Below are positions 10,348 to 20,110 of a stretch of 64,000 nucleotides of DNA, piece by piece. The translations under genes and the position numbers were made by a program. This DNA is from Notospermus geniculatus (lineage: Eukaryota > Nemertea > Pilidiophora > Heteronemertea > Lineidae): positions 1 to 64,000 of the forward strand of contig NMRB01001722.1 of assembly GCA_002633025.1 (NCBI GenBank), read 5' to 3'. Position 1 is the first letter of the stretch, and each line of letters starts with the position of its first letter. A model generated the notes under the pieces. That model was not told where the DNA came from and ran no database searches. It was given only the letters and a program-made list of their open reading frames with translations.

Positions 10348-11243
10348 CCCTACATTTCAACTCAGTTCAATCAGGTGCTCTCGGAATCAACCGGCGACAC
10401 CCATATGTGTAGGTTGCGTCGCGGGTATTCGTACACTGGAGACTGGACAACGCCGGACAGTGGAGAGTGGACAGTGAATTCTCCGCCGCCTGGAGAAAGC
10501 GCACTTTGGTAAATTGGGTCATTTCCAAAAATTGTAATTATCAGTCATTGGCACACGTCAGTCTGGTGACCTGGTTGAAATGAAAATGATGTTAGTTAAT
10601 ATTATCCTTTCGTTGAAGGTCTATAATGTCGAAGAATTGTGAAATGGTATACTGGTACCCCTGTGCCACTGTCAGAAGCAATCGAAAATGCTACATGTAT
10701 GAATATCTTACAACAGATATTGCATGACCTCGTGTCTGATTGTGTTGGTCCTATAAGACGAACTTTAGAGGCGTATGTGTCACAGAGGGAACATCTCGGG
10801 AATTGAAGTGGAACCTATTAGGGGACACCTCTGTCAGCAGGCCACAGCTATATCAAGGACATCAAAATTCAATTCCAAACTGGCACTTTCTATTCATTTT
10901 GACCTCCGTAATCAGCACACCTGTCAATTCAGGACACCATTATCTGTCAGTCCTGTACATCTACTGTCGTGATTGTTATTACATGTATCATTCATTGGTA
11001 GTTCATCTGCTAAAAGTACCATTTACAGGTTTCATTTTCTGTATTCACTGTTGTTTTGACACAGCTCACTCATTCAGCCGGTTGTTTTAGTGCGAAGTTT
11101 AATTTATTTGTAGTCATTCAGGACTTTGTTCTCACAAGCAACTGTACTGTAATCTAAAATTTCTTCAAAACTCCGGAGATGCCTTTCATGTGTGAACCTC
11201 AAGGCCTACTAAATAGTTTGGCAAAATAGTGTAATTGCCAACC

Positions 11244-11836
11244 GGGTGTTCGAAAAACATGAACTATGGATCAATGGACTCTGGACTACTGGACTGTGGA
11301 AACCATGGACTGACCAGTCATGAATACCTCACTGACATGCGCCGCCTGTCTCTGTTTTCATGGTTGTGTACGAAGACGTCATCGCGAATAACACACCAGT
11401 CTTGTGCATGCATAATAGGTTACTGAATTTTCATTACTGATTGATAAAAAAATAATGCCTTTAATTTGCTCGGGAAGAGACGGCGAAAAACTAGGCTAGG
11501 CTACTCTCCATGCACACCGATATTCGGCCCAACAAGATCATTCTAGGCTGCTGAAGCCTTGTGAATCAAACAGAGAAGACAAGGACATTGTTACCGGTGT
11601 ATGAAAATTCGAAGTTTGTGAGCTACATGTAAATGGACATTCGATGTGACCCGACAACACACGGCGATGACAGCTTCTCAATCACTCAAGACTCAGCTCC
11701 TAATTTCCTGTCGGAGAAGATGTTTCCATTTCAGGCGGCGTATGTCAATGAGGTATTTATGACTGTTCAGTCCATGGTTTCCACAGTCCAGTAGTCCAGA
11801 GTCCATTGATCCATAGTCCATGTTTTTCGAACACCC
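11244..11836. mobile_element. 593-bp element with 75-bp TIRs (inner)
   Basis: Arms 11244-11318 and 11762-11836 are inverted copies with about two mismatches over 75 bp (left end GGGTGTTCGAAAAACATG). The arms contain repeated GGACT pentamers. The target duplication is uncertain (TTGCC occurs on both sides with offset). No coding capacity. Confidence 0.75.
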
Positions 11837-11935
11837 TTGCCCCTGACCCCATTCACCTATTCACAGAGCCTCTGCTGGGAATTCGGAACTGGTAGCTGTA
11901 CCGTGAATGCGCGTTCTTCAGGCAGAGGAGAATTT

Positions 11936-11993
11936 ACTGTCCACTGTCCATCGTCCATTGTACACTGTCCATTGTCCATTGTACACTGTCCAG
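11936..11993. repeat. Short CTGTCCATTGTAC tandem repeat
   Basis: About five degenerate copies of a CTGTCCATTGTCCATTGTA unit. It forms the expanded right end of the outer TIR element. Confidence 0.65.
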
Positions 11994-12947
11994 CTTGTTC
12001 AAATATCCTTGCGTCGCATAGGGACATTTCAATCTATACTGCACAAATTGGGGGACATGCATTAAATCTCGGCACACTAGGCTTCGGTATCTCTCCACGA
12101 ACATGGCTGCACCGGGAACCAATACCAGTAGGTCTGATGTCCTGTCCAACCCACAGATGACCAGTGGTAGCAACCAGGCGGGACTGATAATATTTCATAG
12201 CTGTAGCTGGCTGTCACAAGTCTAGGCGGTGATCCAAAATATGGCCGTCGTCCTTTTCATCACTTGAGAAATTCGATGCGCCCTTCATCAGGTAAGGTAC
12301 CACCATACTTCAACTCATTCGTTTGTGTGTAGCAACAGTCTCCATGCCTGGAAAACCTAGATCATTCAAATAGGCATATTCGAACAGGAAAATCCTGTCG
12401 AGCAGTCTCGATCGGTGCGTGTACACGTGCGATTATGACCAACTTAGCCTCCACTTGAATTTGCGCAGTGTGTAAATGGTGTACATCGATAGTACCGGTA
12501 AGTAAAAAGCTATGAACGAGGCCACCATGGGATGCACTATGACGGCGCCATGAAACCAGGTTACTGAAGCATAGCGTGCCGCTTTAAGTCCACGATTTTG
12601 CACGTGTGTTCGGCTTCGTATTCCAATTGGTCGGTATAGAAATAACTTGGCCGTCACGATTAAAGTCCACCGTAGAAACACATTTTTTTCTAGGAATATT
12701 TTGTTAGAATTTATTTTACCATATGGTGTGTGTCGCGAAACATCGCCCTATTTTTATCGTAAGGAGGCCTTGCAATGACGTCATCCTGGCGACTATGCTG
12801 GAGGGCACAGGCCTTGACAGGGCGCAGAGGTGTGACGTGTAGGAAAAAATGTATCGTGTACGGTGGACTTCAGAGGTGACTCGACAGCCAACACGGTGAA
12901 CCAAATATCCTGGAGCTATTACTCACCTATCCAAAGCTATGAGCACT
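11994..12947. other. No gene seen
   Basis: Unique-looking sequence left of the 6.5-kb transposon. Open frames on the minus strand (for example 12433-12681) have no recognisable domains. Confidence 0.5.
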
Positions 12948-12952
12948 GTGAC

Positions 12953-13011
12953 CAGCTAGGACTTTAGGCCCGATCGGGCACAATCGCCAACTCGGGACAC
13001 ATCGCTCGATT
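12953..13011 (+). repeat. Left TIR of element 1
   Basis: About 59 bp identical in inverse to 19439-19497. It includes the palindrome CCCGATCGGG and the motifs ATCGCCAACTCGGGAC and ATCGCTCGATT. Confidence 0.9.
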
Positions 13012-13039
13012 CGGACACAGGGAAATGCTGGTGCAACAG

Positions 13040-13170
13040 CGTGTCCCCATTGGGCATTAAATCCAGAACCGGCAATATCGCCCAGTTGGGATACAGGAAA
13101 TGGTGGGGCCAGTGCAGCTCTCCTTTGGGAGTTAAATCCAGAACTGGCAAAATCGCCCAATTGGGAGTTG
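13040..13170 (+). repeat. Subterminal repeats of element 1
   Basis: Two copies of a unit with TTAAATCCAGAAC, GGCAA and ATCGCCCA(G/A)TTGGGA occur about 79 bp apart (near 13050-13095 and 13130-13170). The CCCARTTGGG core resembles motifs in the TIR, as expected for transposase-binding sites. Confidence 0.55.
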
Positions 13171-13468
13171 CTTAGGCCTAATGTCAAAGTTAGAATTAGA
13201 ATTAGGCCTATAATAATAGAACTACTGTCATCAGAATTAGAATTATCTTAATAAATGAGACTAGGCCTACCCATATGTGGGATCGCATTTCCGTCATTGT
13301 CCAAATGGCATTTTCCACACGTGTTATTTCCCGCCTCTGCAGTCACCATGGTCACGGACCACGTGCATTCAAATCACTGACAATTTTGTGTGCAACAGGT
13401 CCTAGTCCGTGCCTCTGTCCATATTTTTCGTTGGGTGTCTTCCCATTATCAGTGTGTATCAGTTTGTT

Positions 13469-13909
13469 ATGGCACTTAGAGACATTGGTATCAACTGGTC
13501 CATAAAAGGCTATCATCACTTTCACATTCGGCCAAATGTTGGCGAAGTTCTCCGAGTGGAATTGGAGAATGACAACCCATATGATGTCAATGCAATGCAA
13601 GTTGTTCGGAACACGGGTCAACAGATTGGGCGTGTCCCTGCAAATTTGTGCAAAGTGTTTCGTGAAATTCTGAGGAGGGGTTATACGACCAGTATTACCT
13701 GTAACTATACGGGTGAAATCGGACCATCTACGAACCCCCCTGTCCATCAGCGCTTCCAAAGAAACCCTGGCCGGAGGGACAGACCTGGCGGAGGTGCAGA
13801 ACTTGTTTGCAAGTACCAACTTCAGGTTGAACCCCGAAACTTCAGAAGAACTATGAGAATTTTTGAGAATCACTTACTTCATAACGACTTAGAAAGAATC
13901 AGAACTTAG
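13469..13909 (+). CDS. HIRAN-domain protein of element 1
   Basis: From the ATG at 13469 the product is about 146 residues. Residues about 11-85 (GYHHFHIRPNVGEVLRVELE, NDNPYDVNAMQVV, GRVPANLCKVF, RRGYTTSITCNYTGE) read as a HIRAN domain, the fold that in HLTF/Rad5 binds 3' DNA ends. The rest (GGGAELVCKYQLQVEP) resembles the tail that follows this domain in many transposon-borne proteins I recall from marine animals. The stop lies directly before a consensus splice donor (TAG then GTAAGT at 13910), and a good acceptor (TTCTAAGCAG) precedes the next ORF at 14131, so both may lie on one transcript. The next ORF is in another frame, so a fusion would need a frameshift. A role in recognising element ends is inference. 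Confidence 0.65.
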   Translation: MALRDIGINWSIKGYHHFHIRPNVGEVLRVELENDNPYDVNAMQVVRNTGQQIGRVPANLCKVFREILRRGYTTSITCNYTGEIGPSTNPPVHQRFQRNPGRRDRPGGGAELVCKYQLQVEPRNFRRTMRIFENHLLHNDLERIRT

Positions 13910-14130
13910 GTAAGTGTGGTCTTTTATTCTCACTCTGGACGAATTTGCGCACAAAAACCGTATTTACCATGGCTATTTTAAGTCGTCACCATCATGGTCA
14001 CGTGACTGTCTCGTCGTCTGGCGCGGTATGATTTGTGATCAGTATCTCACTTCGGGTTGTTTTTGTTTAACAAAACTCTCAAATAATGTTTGATTGATAA
14101 ACTGCTGCTTTGTTTCACTTTTCTAAGCAG
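13910..14130 (+). other. Probable 221-bp intron between the HIRAN and transposase ORFs
   Basis: It begins GTAAGTGTGG and ends TTTCTAAGCAG directly before GGATGAAT. Both ends fit animal splice consensus. Confidence 0.55.
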
Positions 14131-14132
14131 GG

Positions 14133-17100
14133 ATGAATACCCGCAGTAGTGGAAGGACGGGGAGGGGTAGAAAGCGGCAATGCGGTGCTATCATCCATAG
14201 CCATGAGGATGATGATGATGAAGGAACATTGTTTTCAATCAAACAGGGGGAAAAAATAAAACAGACTACGTTGGAGCGCATATATGCGCACGATCCACCC
14301 ATTCTCAGCAAGACAGCTGGCTTCATCTGCTCTAACTGTGTAAATACATTTGAGAGCGATCCACGTGAGGTTGGGGTTGGGGTACCTCATGTGGTACAGA
14401 ACCAAATTGCGCTTGCTGATGCTGGTAGGCCTACGCCAGAATATGATGCTACAGATGTCAATTTCACCATTGCCGAGGAAGTTCCACCGGATGCAGCCAC
14501 GCCTACCATGTCGGAAATAATTCAGGATGACATATACAATGTCTTGCTCAAAAGTGAAAAAATACACCTTCGGTCACTGACGCAGTACAAGGCGTCGGCC
14601 TGGTTGCAAGAACGTCCAAAGGCAGTAGTTGACCATATGTCAGAACTTCTTGGGTACACATACGAGGAAGTGACTGCAGATGAGCGCAAAGCTGGTAAAG
14701 TTGCCAAAATGTTGGAGCTTATGTATTCTGCAAGGAACTCCAGGTTGGTACTGCCACACAGTTTTCGGGATAATTTGCTGACTTATAACATTTCCAACAG
14801 CAAGCTTCTTGTTAACTACAATGGCTCTATCTGTGCTGGGGGTTCCTACAGTTACTTAATGCAAAAGTTCGATGAAAGTTCGAAACCTCCTCAAGTGCCA
14901 CAGGGGGCCATCCGTGCAGTGATAGACAATGAACAGGTGGTGGGCAAAAGGTACAAAGTCACCTTAGACAACAAAGTCCCTGTTTCGGTGGTAACGAGTA
15001 AAATCTACATCGTAATAGACGAAGACAACAGGCTTCAAACGGAATTCTCGTAGAAGCCGTCGTCGTGGATTTTTGGAGAGACATCCCAATTACAGAAAAG
15101 CAACTTGCTATGTGAGAATCTCGAGTACAGACAGTGGTTCAGGGAATCCCGTAATGACTTTCTTTCCAGTAGAATCCACGTTATCTCAGAGGAACGGAAG
15201 TCTGGCCATGATCATGTTGACGATGTTGTGGCACAGACGCAGGAATGTGAAACCGAGAAGGTTTGTTCAGAATGTGGAGCCGACAACGGGGTCACATCGC
15301 GGCATTGTACCAACTGTGGTGGGATTCTTCACAAGAAATCTGTCAACTATGGTAGTGTGCAGGAAACCATCAGACCATATGAACACTTTGACTACACTGT
15401 GAGCACCAAAGAAAATGGATGCAAGATATCAGTCGGGGAGCCCGAATTGCGTAACCCCAATAGTGTCGAAAATTTGTCGTATATCTTGCGCAGAATCGGA
15501 ACAGAGGTTGGCATTCCACGGTATGGTGGTCAAAGTAGGGAATGGTTGTACTTGGAATGCGATGGTGGGATTTATCCCATCATCCTACAGCTCATTTCCA
15601 ATGTGCTATTCTGTCCAAGATGCAAGCTGTCATTTTATGGTGGCAATTGTTTTGAGCAACATGACTGCTGTACTGCAAAAGACGTTACTGTAGAACTTGC
15701 GGAAAGAGAGTTCGATTGGATTGTTCTTCTCCCGGGTCTTCTGCACTTAGAAATGAACGCAGCTCGGGCAGTTTTTGAACTTACCTGGGAACCATTCCTT
15801 AAGGACATAGTGAAAGTGCTAAGCTTCACAACTCCGAGGGCACTGGAATTCGTGAAAAAGGGAAGTGATCACCACAAGACTTGGGAGATATTGGAAATTC
15901 TATACGTTGCTATTACAGATGAACTACTTGTTCCCTACATTGACCACTGTCGAACCAAATCCATCAAACCCAGTGTATTTGGATACTGGGAAGATTATGA
16001 CCCCATACGCCAGGACGCCAACTACTGCTTTCTGCAGCAAATAGCCCTTACGTTCCTTCATGCCCTCATGCTCCTTCGAGACGGTGTTCGCAAGGGAAAC
16101 TCCAAGGCCATACAAGTTGCCAAAACTAAAATCATGCCAATCTTCTTCGGTAGAAACCACCCCAGCTATCGAAAGATAATGGCGGCAGACATGTACATCA
16201 TGGAGAAGATGCCTACTCAGGTGAAAGAAGTTGCGTTGAACTCTCTTTCTTTAAGTAGAACTTCTTCAGCGGGACACTACCAGGGTGGAGACGCCTGTCT
16301 GGAAGAAGTTAATAAGGAGGCTAAGAGGTGGACCCCACCAGGCGTACCGACGGACCAACAGTGGCAAAGAATCTTCCGAAACTTAGAAGAACTGAACAAG
16401 GTACCGGTACTAATTTTATTGAAACTCCACATAATATAACAAACTTAACAATCTGTAATAAAATTTAAATCCATTAACTTGTCCACTCAACTTATAATAT
16501 GATTGATCCAATTCCCGGGGATTTTATTAACAGTCAATGTTCATCTCTGCTATTTCATCAGACCTATTGGTGTTTTGGGCAAAAGAATGGGATCTTCTTG
16601 ATGCTGACGCGAGGTTTCAGGAAAACTCCAACACATCTTGCGTGACCAAAGTAGTTACATTCCACCCCTTTGGCATCAATATGCTCACACCCAAGCCATT
16701 TATTTTGTCTTTTGTATTGTTTGTCTAACGCCTTGTCTGCAGCCGACTGGTATATGATTTTACATACTTGGCATTTGTTGTTAACGGATTCGGCAGCAGG
16801 GACAGTATTCTTTGTCTTCCTCTTCTTCTTCCCTGGCAGTCCTCGAATGGGGCTGTCTTCCATACGGGAAACTGTTGACTTGGACTTGGAGCATGGTGTG
16901 GTCTCCTGGTGCACAGGTTTGCTTGCGGGGCATCGTGGTCCTATCCCGTGGCTTGGAGTTTTGCTGCTGGTAGGAACTTCCATGGCTGGGAGATGGCGTT
17001 GTTGTTTGGTTGGGGTACCAAGAAATTCACTTGCAGTGCTTCGGGACGTTTTTTTGCCTCCAATGCCCAGTTCTGCCTTAACAGCTGGAATGAAGGTGCC

Positions 17101-17822
17101 TCCTTCAGTCTGGACTCTCAGGTGTGCTTTGCGTTTACCGGGCATTAGCTCCTTGTGCGAATAGAATGAATAGGCCTTCTGTGTGTCCGCATTGACTATT
17201 CTTAGAGAAATCTTGGCATCAGTCAGAGCAGCAAGTTCCTTGCACTGAAATAGAACAGAGAGAAGGCAATGATAATCGTAAAATTTTATATGGATATTAT
17301 CTTTTTTTATTTCAGATTCGTGACGCTGCAATCTCAGATGCACGTGTGGGTTCATCCTCCAGAGATTCTGACAATGGCGAGGTTGCCACCACAAAGGGCC
17401 AAGCCATCTCAAAACGCGAGGTTACAGCAGTTAGGGCAGCCTTTAGGAAACAGAAATATCTTCAGGTTCCAGAAAATGATGGAATCCACACCAGTTTAAT
17501 GGGAGATGTGGTCCTCTCAGGGAATCTACGAAACTTCACGGTCTTGGCCAAAGATACTATGAAATCCTTTATGGAGGGCTTTATTGACAACCCACTTGGA
17601 GGCCCAGATACAGCTGTCCATCCCGTTTATGTAACACAAGAGGAGGAAGCAAAGAGAGATAACTTCACAAAGGAGCAGTTGGAGAGGAAGATTCTAGAAC
17701 TGTTGGAGTTGCATGAATCGCAACTTTTGGAAGACACATTTCGTATGTGTATTCGGGGGAAAAGCAAATCTCAGTACGAGTCATTTTACCAACAGCTGCT
17801 GACACACACGGACATTGATTAG
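14133..17822 (+). CDS. Zinc-ribbon transposase-like protein of element 1 (two coding exons, one in-frame TAG)
   Basis: The ATG at 14133 opens a frame that continues to 16400 with one in-frame TAG at 15051-15053. A donor (AAG then GTACCG) at 16401 and an acceptor (TTTTTTATTTCAG) ending at 17315 join it in phase to a last exon 17316-17822. Features in order: a basic N-terminus; FICSNCVNTF; a beta-rich block with AVIDNEQVVG (Asp near residue 265); a four-Cys zinc ribbon (CSECGADNG then CTNCGG, near 15267-15325); CPRC (near 15620); FDWIVLLPGLLHLEMNA (near 15710-15760); DHHKTWEILEILY; and GGDACLEEVNKEAKRW near 16283-16330. This layout recalls DUF6589-type proteins. An RNase H-like catalytic core using the Asp and Glu residues in these blocks is inference. 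The TAG may be a recent inactivating change, a sequence error or a recoded codon. Confidence 0.65.
16401..17315 (+). other. 915-bp intron of the transposase-like gene, holding an antisense exon
   Basis: Donor GTACCGGTAC at 16401 and acceptor CTTTTTTTATTTCAG before 17316 keep reading phase 0 (NLEELNK then IRDAAISD). The last exon of the minus-strand MADS-PHD gene lies entirely within it (17244 to 16564). Confidence 0.7.
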
Positions 17823-18528
17823 GACTGTGAAGATGGAATTGCCATTCACCTTCTTAATGACACCACATTTTCTTTTGAAGAACGTATGTCTTCTCTTCAC
17901 CTTCTCTTTTACATATGAGATAGGAATCTTCCCGACATGGTGTCCTGGACGATTGTTGTTCCCTGGATAAAAAAGAAAATGATGTAAATTACAAAGATGT
18001 TAACTGACGTGACTAAGTGCAAAATCGGCAAAACTGAAATAATAAATTACTCACCATCCACATCTACTTCTGGTATCTCATCTCCATCTCCCACAGTTTT
18101 GTCTTCCACAATGTCATCCTCCATGGGGATGTCTGCTGGCTCTGTTACTGCTTCACCATCTGCTGCTGCAGGTTCCATCAGCGGATACATCTCGGCTTGT
18201 TCATGTTGGTCATCATGGTCATGTTGGTACCCTGGGGTCAAGTCCGGCATCACCTCAATGAAAATCTGCTGGTCTGTTCCTGGTACAGTTGTCTCAGGCT
18301 GGGTAGGATCCCTGACAACATTCTGCATCATGATCAGGGTACCATCGTCGGTGATGGCCAATTCAGGCACAGACATGGGGAGATCAGAAGGGCCAGGCGC
18401 ATTATTGCCACTTAAAGAATTTGTTGAAACTGACACTGCCGGAGCATGATAGGTCCATCTTGATCCCCCATTGGAAGATCATGAACAAGCTGCAACACCT
18501 GCTGCGTCAGTTGATCTACATCTGACAT
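16564..18528 (-). CDS. MADS-box protein with PHD-like zinc finger, encoded antisense in element 1
   Basis: Three exons can be read on the minus strand. Exon A starts at an ATG near 18528 (MSDVDQLTQQVLQLVHD), apparently shifts frame near 18430-18440, continues as an acidic region and ends at 18055 before GTGAGT. Exon B (17962-17850, acceptor TTTTATCCAG, donor GTGAATGG) encodes GKIPISYVKEKVKRRHTFFK followed by RKCGVIKK. Exon C (from 17244, acceptor TCTATTTCAG) continues CKELAALTDAKISLRIV and AYSFYS. Joined in phase, these give a complete MADS domain of the SRF/MEF2 kind: basic helix, KRK.G..KK, EL..LTDA and the beta strand. After a Ser/Thr/Pro/Lys-rich linker, residues near the C-terminus hold a PHD-like finger (CQVC, WLGC, HARCVG, FFCPKH). 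A DNA-binding regulator is likely; being transposon cargo is inferred from its position between the TIRs. Confidence 0.75.
17850..17962 (-). CDS. Exon B of the MADS gene (basic half of the MADS domain)
   Basis: This 113-bp exon is too short for a long ORF. It has an acceptor (ATCCAG before GGAAC) and a donor (AAG then GTGAATGG). It takes one base of a codon from exon A and ends in phase 0. Its 37 codons include VKRRHTFFKRKCGVIKK, which aligns residue for residue with the SRF-type pattern K-x-R-R-x-x-T-F-x-K-R-K-x-G-x-x-K-K. Confidence 0.8.
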
Positions 18529-18537
18529 CTGTTGTCA

Positions 18538-18607
18538 TCCAAAGAAATAGCACTAAAATTGACACACAACGTGATAATCTACAGGAAGTTGACTTCCTGT
18601 AGATTAT
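18538..18607. repeat. Penelope-terminus fragment with perfect 16-bp hairpin
   Basis: CACTAAAATTGACACACAA matches the start sequence of the Penelope-like elements further right. It is followed by ATAATCTACAGGAAGT (18574-18589), a TG loop and the exact complement (18592-18607). It may be the scar of a tiny inverted Penelope insertion in element 1. Confidence 0.6.
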
Positions 18608-19438
18608 GACATCTGTTGTGGGGGAAAAAGAATAACGGTATTAGAAAATTAACCAATGGGCCGGGTCATGTGACTTTTCCATTCCAGGATCCACCGTTTT
18701 TTCAAATGCACAGTCACAAGTAGACTAGGCCTAGGCTACATCGGGCCCAAGTCAACAAGAAGAAAACATTTTATTTCACATAAATCATGTAAAAGTCTGA
18801 CTGATTTATTTTATAAATATAGATCTATAGGGCGGACCCCGTCGTCTGCCTCGTGAGGTGAGCACGTGTGACGGTTCTTGGTGTTGAACTGTTATCATTA
18901 CTGCCCGCCACAGTTTACCAAGAAATATTCAGGCAAAATAGGCCTAGTAAATATTCCGAAAGAATAATAGGTCTAAGAACCACGAATAAAGAATTAACTT
19001 AATAGCATGTGGCTACTAGTATTTCAAATTTTCCCGCCATTTCACTTGGGTGTAGGTCACATGACAGCAACTCACTATGCTAATTAGGGTCAGAGACACT
19101 CCACAGACGATGCATTACAGAACCACGTGGATATCATAGGGCCTATCTGTCAGATAAAAACTGGATCATTCCCCAAGTCAGTAATGTTTTTCGAATGTCA
19201 ATGGATTCTAAGGTATGGAAAGCGATGGAAAGAGTGTACTGACCTTAATTCGCGTAGCGTTCTCTTAATTTAATTTATTTCGACAATGTTTTTTTTCCCG
19301 ATCGCGGTGTGTGTATGCCTTCATTACAATGCACATGAGGACATGCGCAAATGCGTGGATTTCTGCGCAAACGGCAAAATGTATAAATCGTCGCTCGATC
19401 CGGTATTATGACTCAATCGGGGCACGCAATGGTGACCC
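18608..19438. other. Non-coding right flank of element 1
   Basis: About 830 bp between the MADS gene start and the right TIR. No coding signal is seen. It should hold the promoter of the minus-strand gene. CACGTG occurs near 18860 and 19122. Confidence 0.45.
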
Positions 19439-19497
19439 AATCGAGCGATGTGTCCCGAGTTGGCGATTGTGCCCGATCGGGCCTAAAGTCCTAGCTG
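19439..19497 (-). repeat. Right TIR of element 1
   Basis: Inverse copy of 12953-13011, ending GGCCTAAAGTCCTAGCTG and followed by the GTGAC target repeat at 19498-19502. Confidence 0.9.
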
Positions 19498-19502
19498 GTG
19501 AC

Positions 19503-19900
19503 ATGGTTACGTACTTCGAAGCAGATGTAATACGGTACATGAAACGGGTAATAGAACCTGTGCGATAAGATTTGCATGTCGCCTTTTAGGAAAAATATGC
19601 GATCACCGTCGATGAGTCTGGCGATGACATGGCGGAGTGAAAACAAGACGAAGGATGCAGACAGAACGTTGAAATCGCATATGGCCAAACACGAGAGGAG
19701 GTACATCCCTAAAGTCTTTGATCAGTTGATTTTGCTGAAGGTGTACACGTTCAAAGCATTTAAAATAATTCCCACGATCGATAGGATGCAGTTTTTTTTC
19801 AATGTGTGCTGATAAAATTAGGGTTTGATTCTTTGAAGTACGTATCACTCAGGCAAGCATTTGGGGGATCTTTACGAGTAGGACACCAGTCTATCTGCAC
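19503..19900. other. No gene seen
   Basis: Flank right of element 1. Short open frames on both strands have no recognisable domain. Confidence 0.5.
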
Positions 19901-19904
19901 TCTC

Positions 19905-20110
19905 CTAACACTTTATATCCAAAGAACGAGAAAGCACAAAAATTGACACACAAAATGATAAATATCAAGAAGTCAACTTCCAGAATCTTGCAAATTTTCG
20001 AGCCCAACCGGGGTCTTCCTCAGGCACTTTAAGTTGGAGAGACCAGAAAAGATATTTATCCTAACACTTTGAAAATACAGTAAATTCAATAAAAGACCAT
20101 CTGTATTGAA
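19905..20110 (-). mobile_element. Diverged Penelope-like terminus
   Basis: AAAGCACAAAAATTGACACA followed by an AT-rich junction and a hammerhead-like fold is the same arrangement as the junction between the two full Penelope copies at 25.9 kb, but diverged. Only this terminal piece is present, with no coding part. Confidence 0.6.
19968..20039 (-). ncRNA. Hammerhead-ribozyme-like motif (diverged Penelope family)
   Basis: The minus strand reads CTGAGGA, then stem II (AGACCCCGGTTGGGCTC), then GAAA, a short stem III (AATTTGCAAGATT) and C at the expected cleavage position. An outer stem I is possible (CAACTT with AAGTTG), but the inner stem I pairs are poor. Fits the CUGANGA..GAAA core. Confidence 0.5.

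Larger units (their letters stand above)
10433..11993. mobile_element. 1.56-kb non-autonomous TIR element (outer)
   Basis: A segment at 10433-10503 (ACTGGACAACGCCGGACAGT ... AATTCTCC) recurs inverted at about 11906-11993, where it is expanded by tandem GTACACTGTCCATTG units. No transposase is visible between. A second inverted-repeat element lies inside it. Confidence 0.55.
12953..19497 (+). mobile_element. Complete 6.5-kb DNA transposon 'element 1' (HIRAN, transposase-like, MADS-PHD)
   Basis: Terminal inverted repeats start CAGCTAGGACTTTAGG and are identical for about 59 bp (12953-13011 and 19439-19497). A perfect 5-bp direct repeat GTGAC flanks them (12948-12952 and 19498-19502). Inside lie a HIRAN-domain ORF and a two-exon transposase-like gene on the plus strand, and a three-exon MADS-box/PHD gene on the minus strand. 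Subterminal motifs of the type CCCAATTGGGCGAT recur at both ends. The 5-bp duplication recalls Transib/ProtoRAG, but neither the ends nor the proteins fit those groups. The large protein recalls the DUF6589-type proteins of animals and fungi; that assignment is from memory. Confidence 0.85.

Noticed and set aside
12953-19497. ProtoRAG or Transib element, suggested by the 5-bp target duplication
   Set aside because: The TIR does not start CAC followed by a heptamer-nonamer-like layout, and no RAG1/Transib core or RAG2-like kelch repeats are visible.
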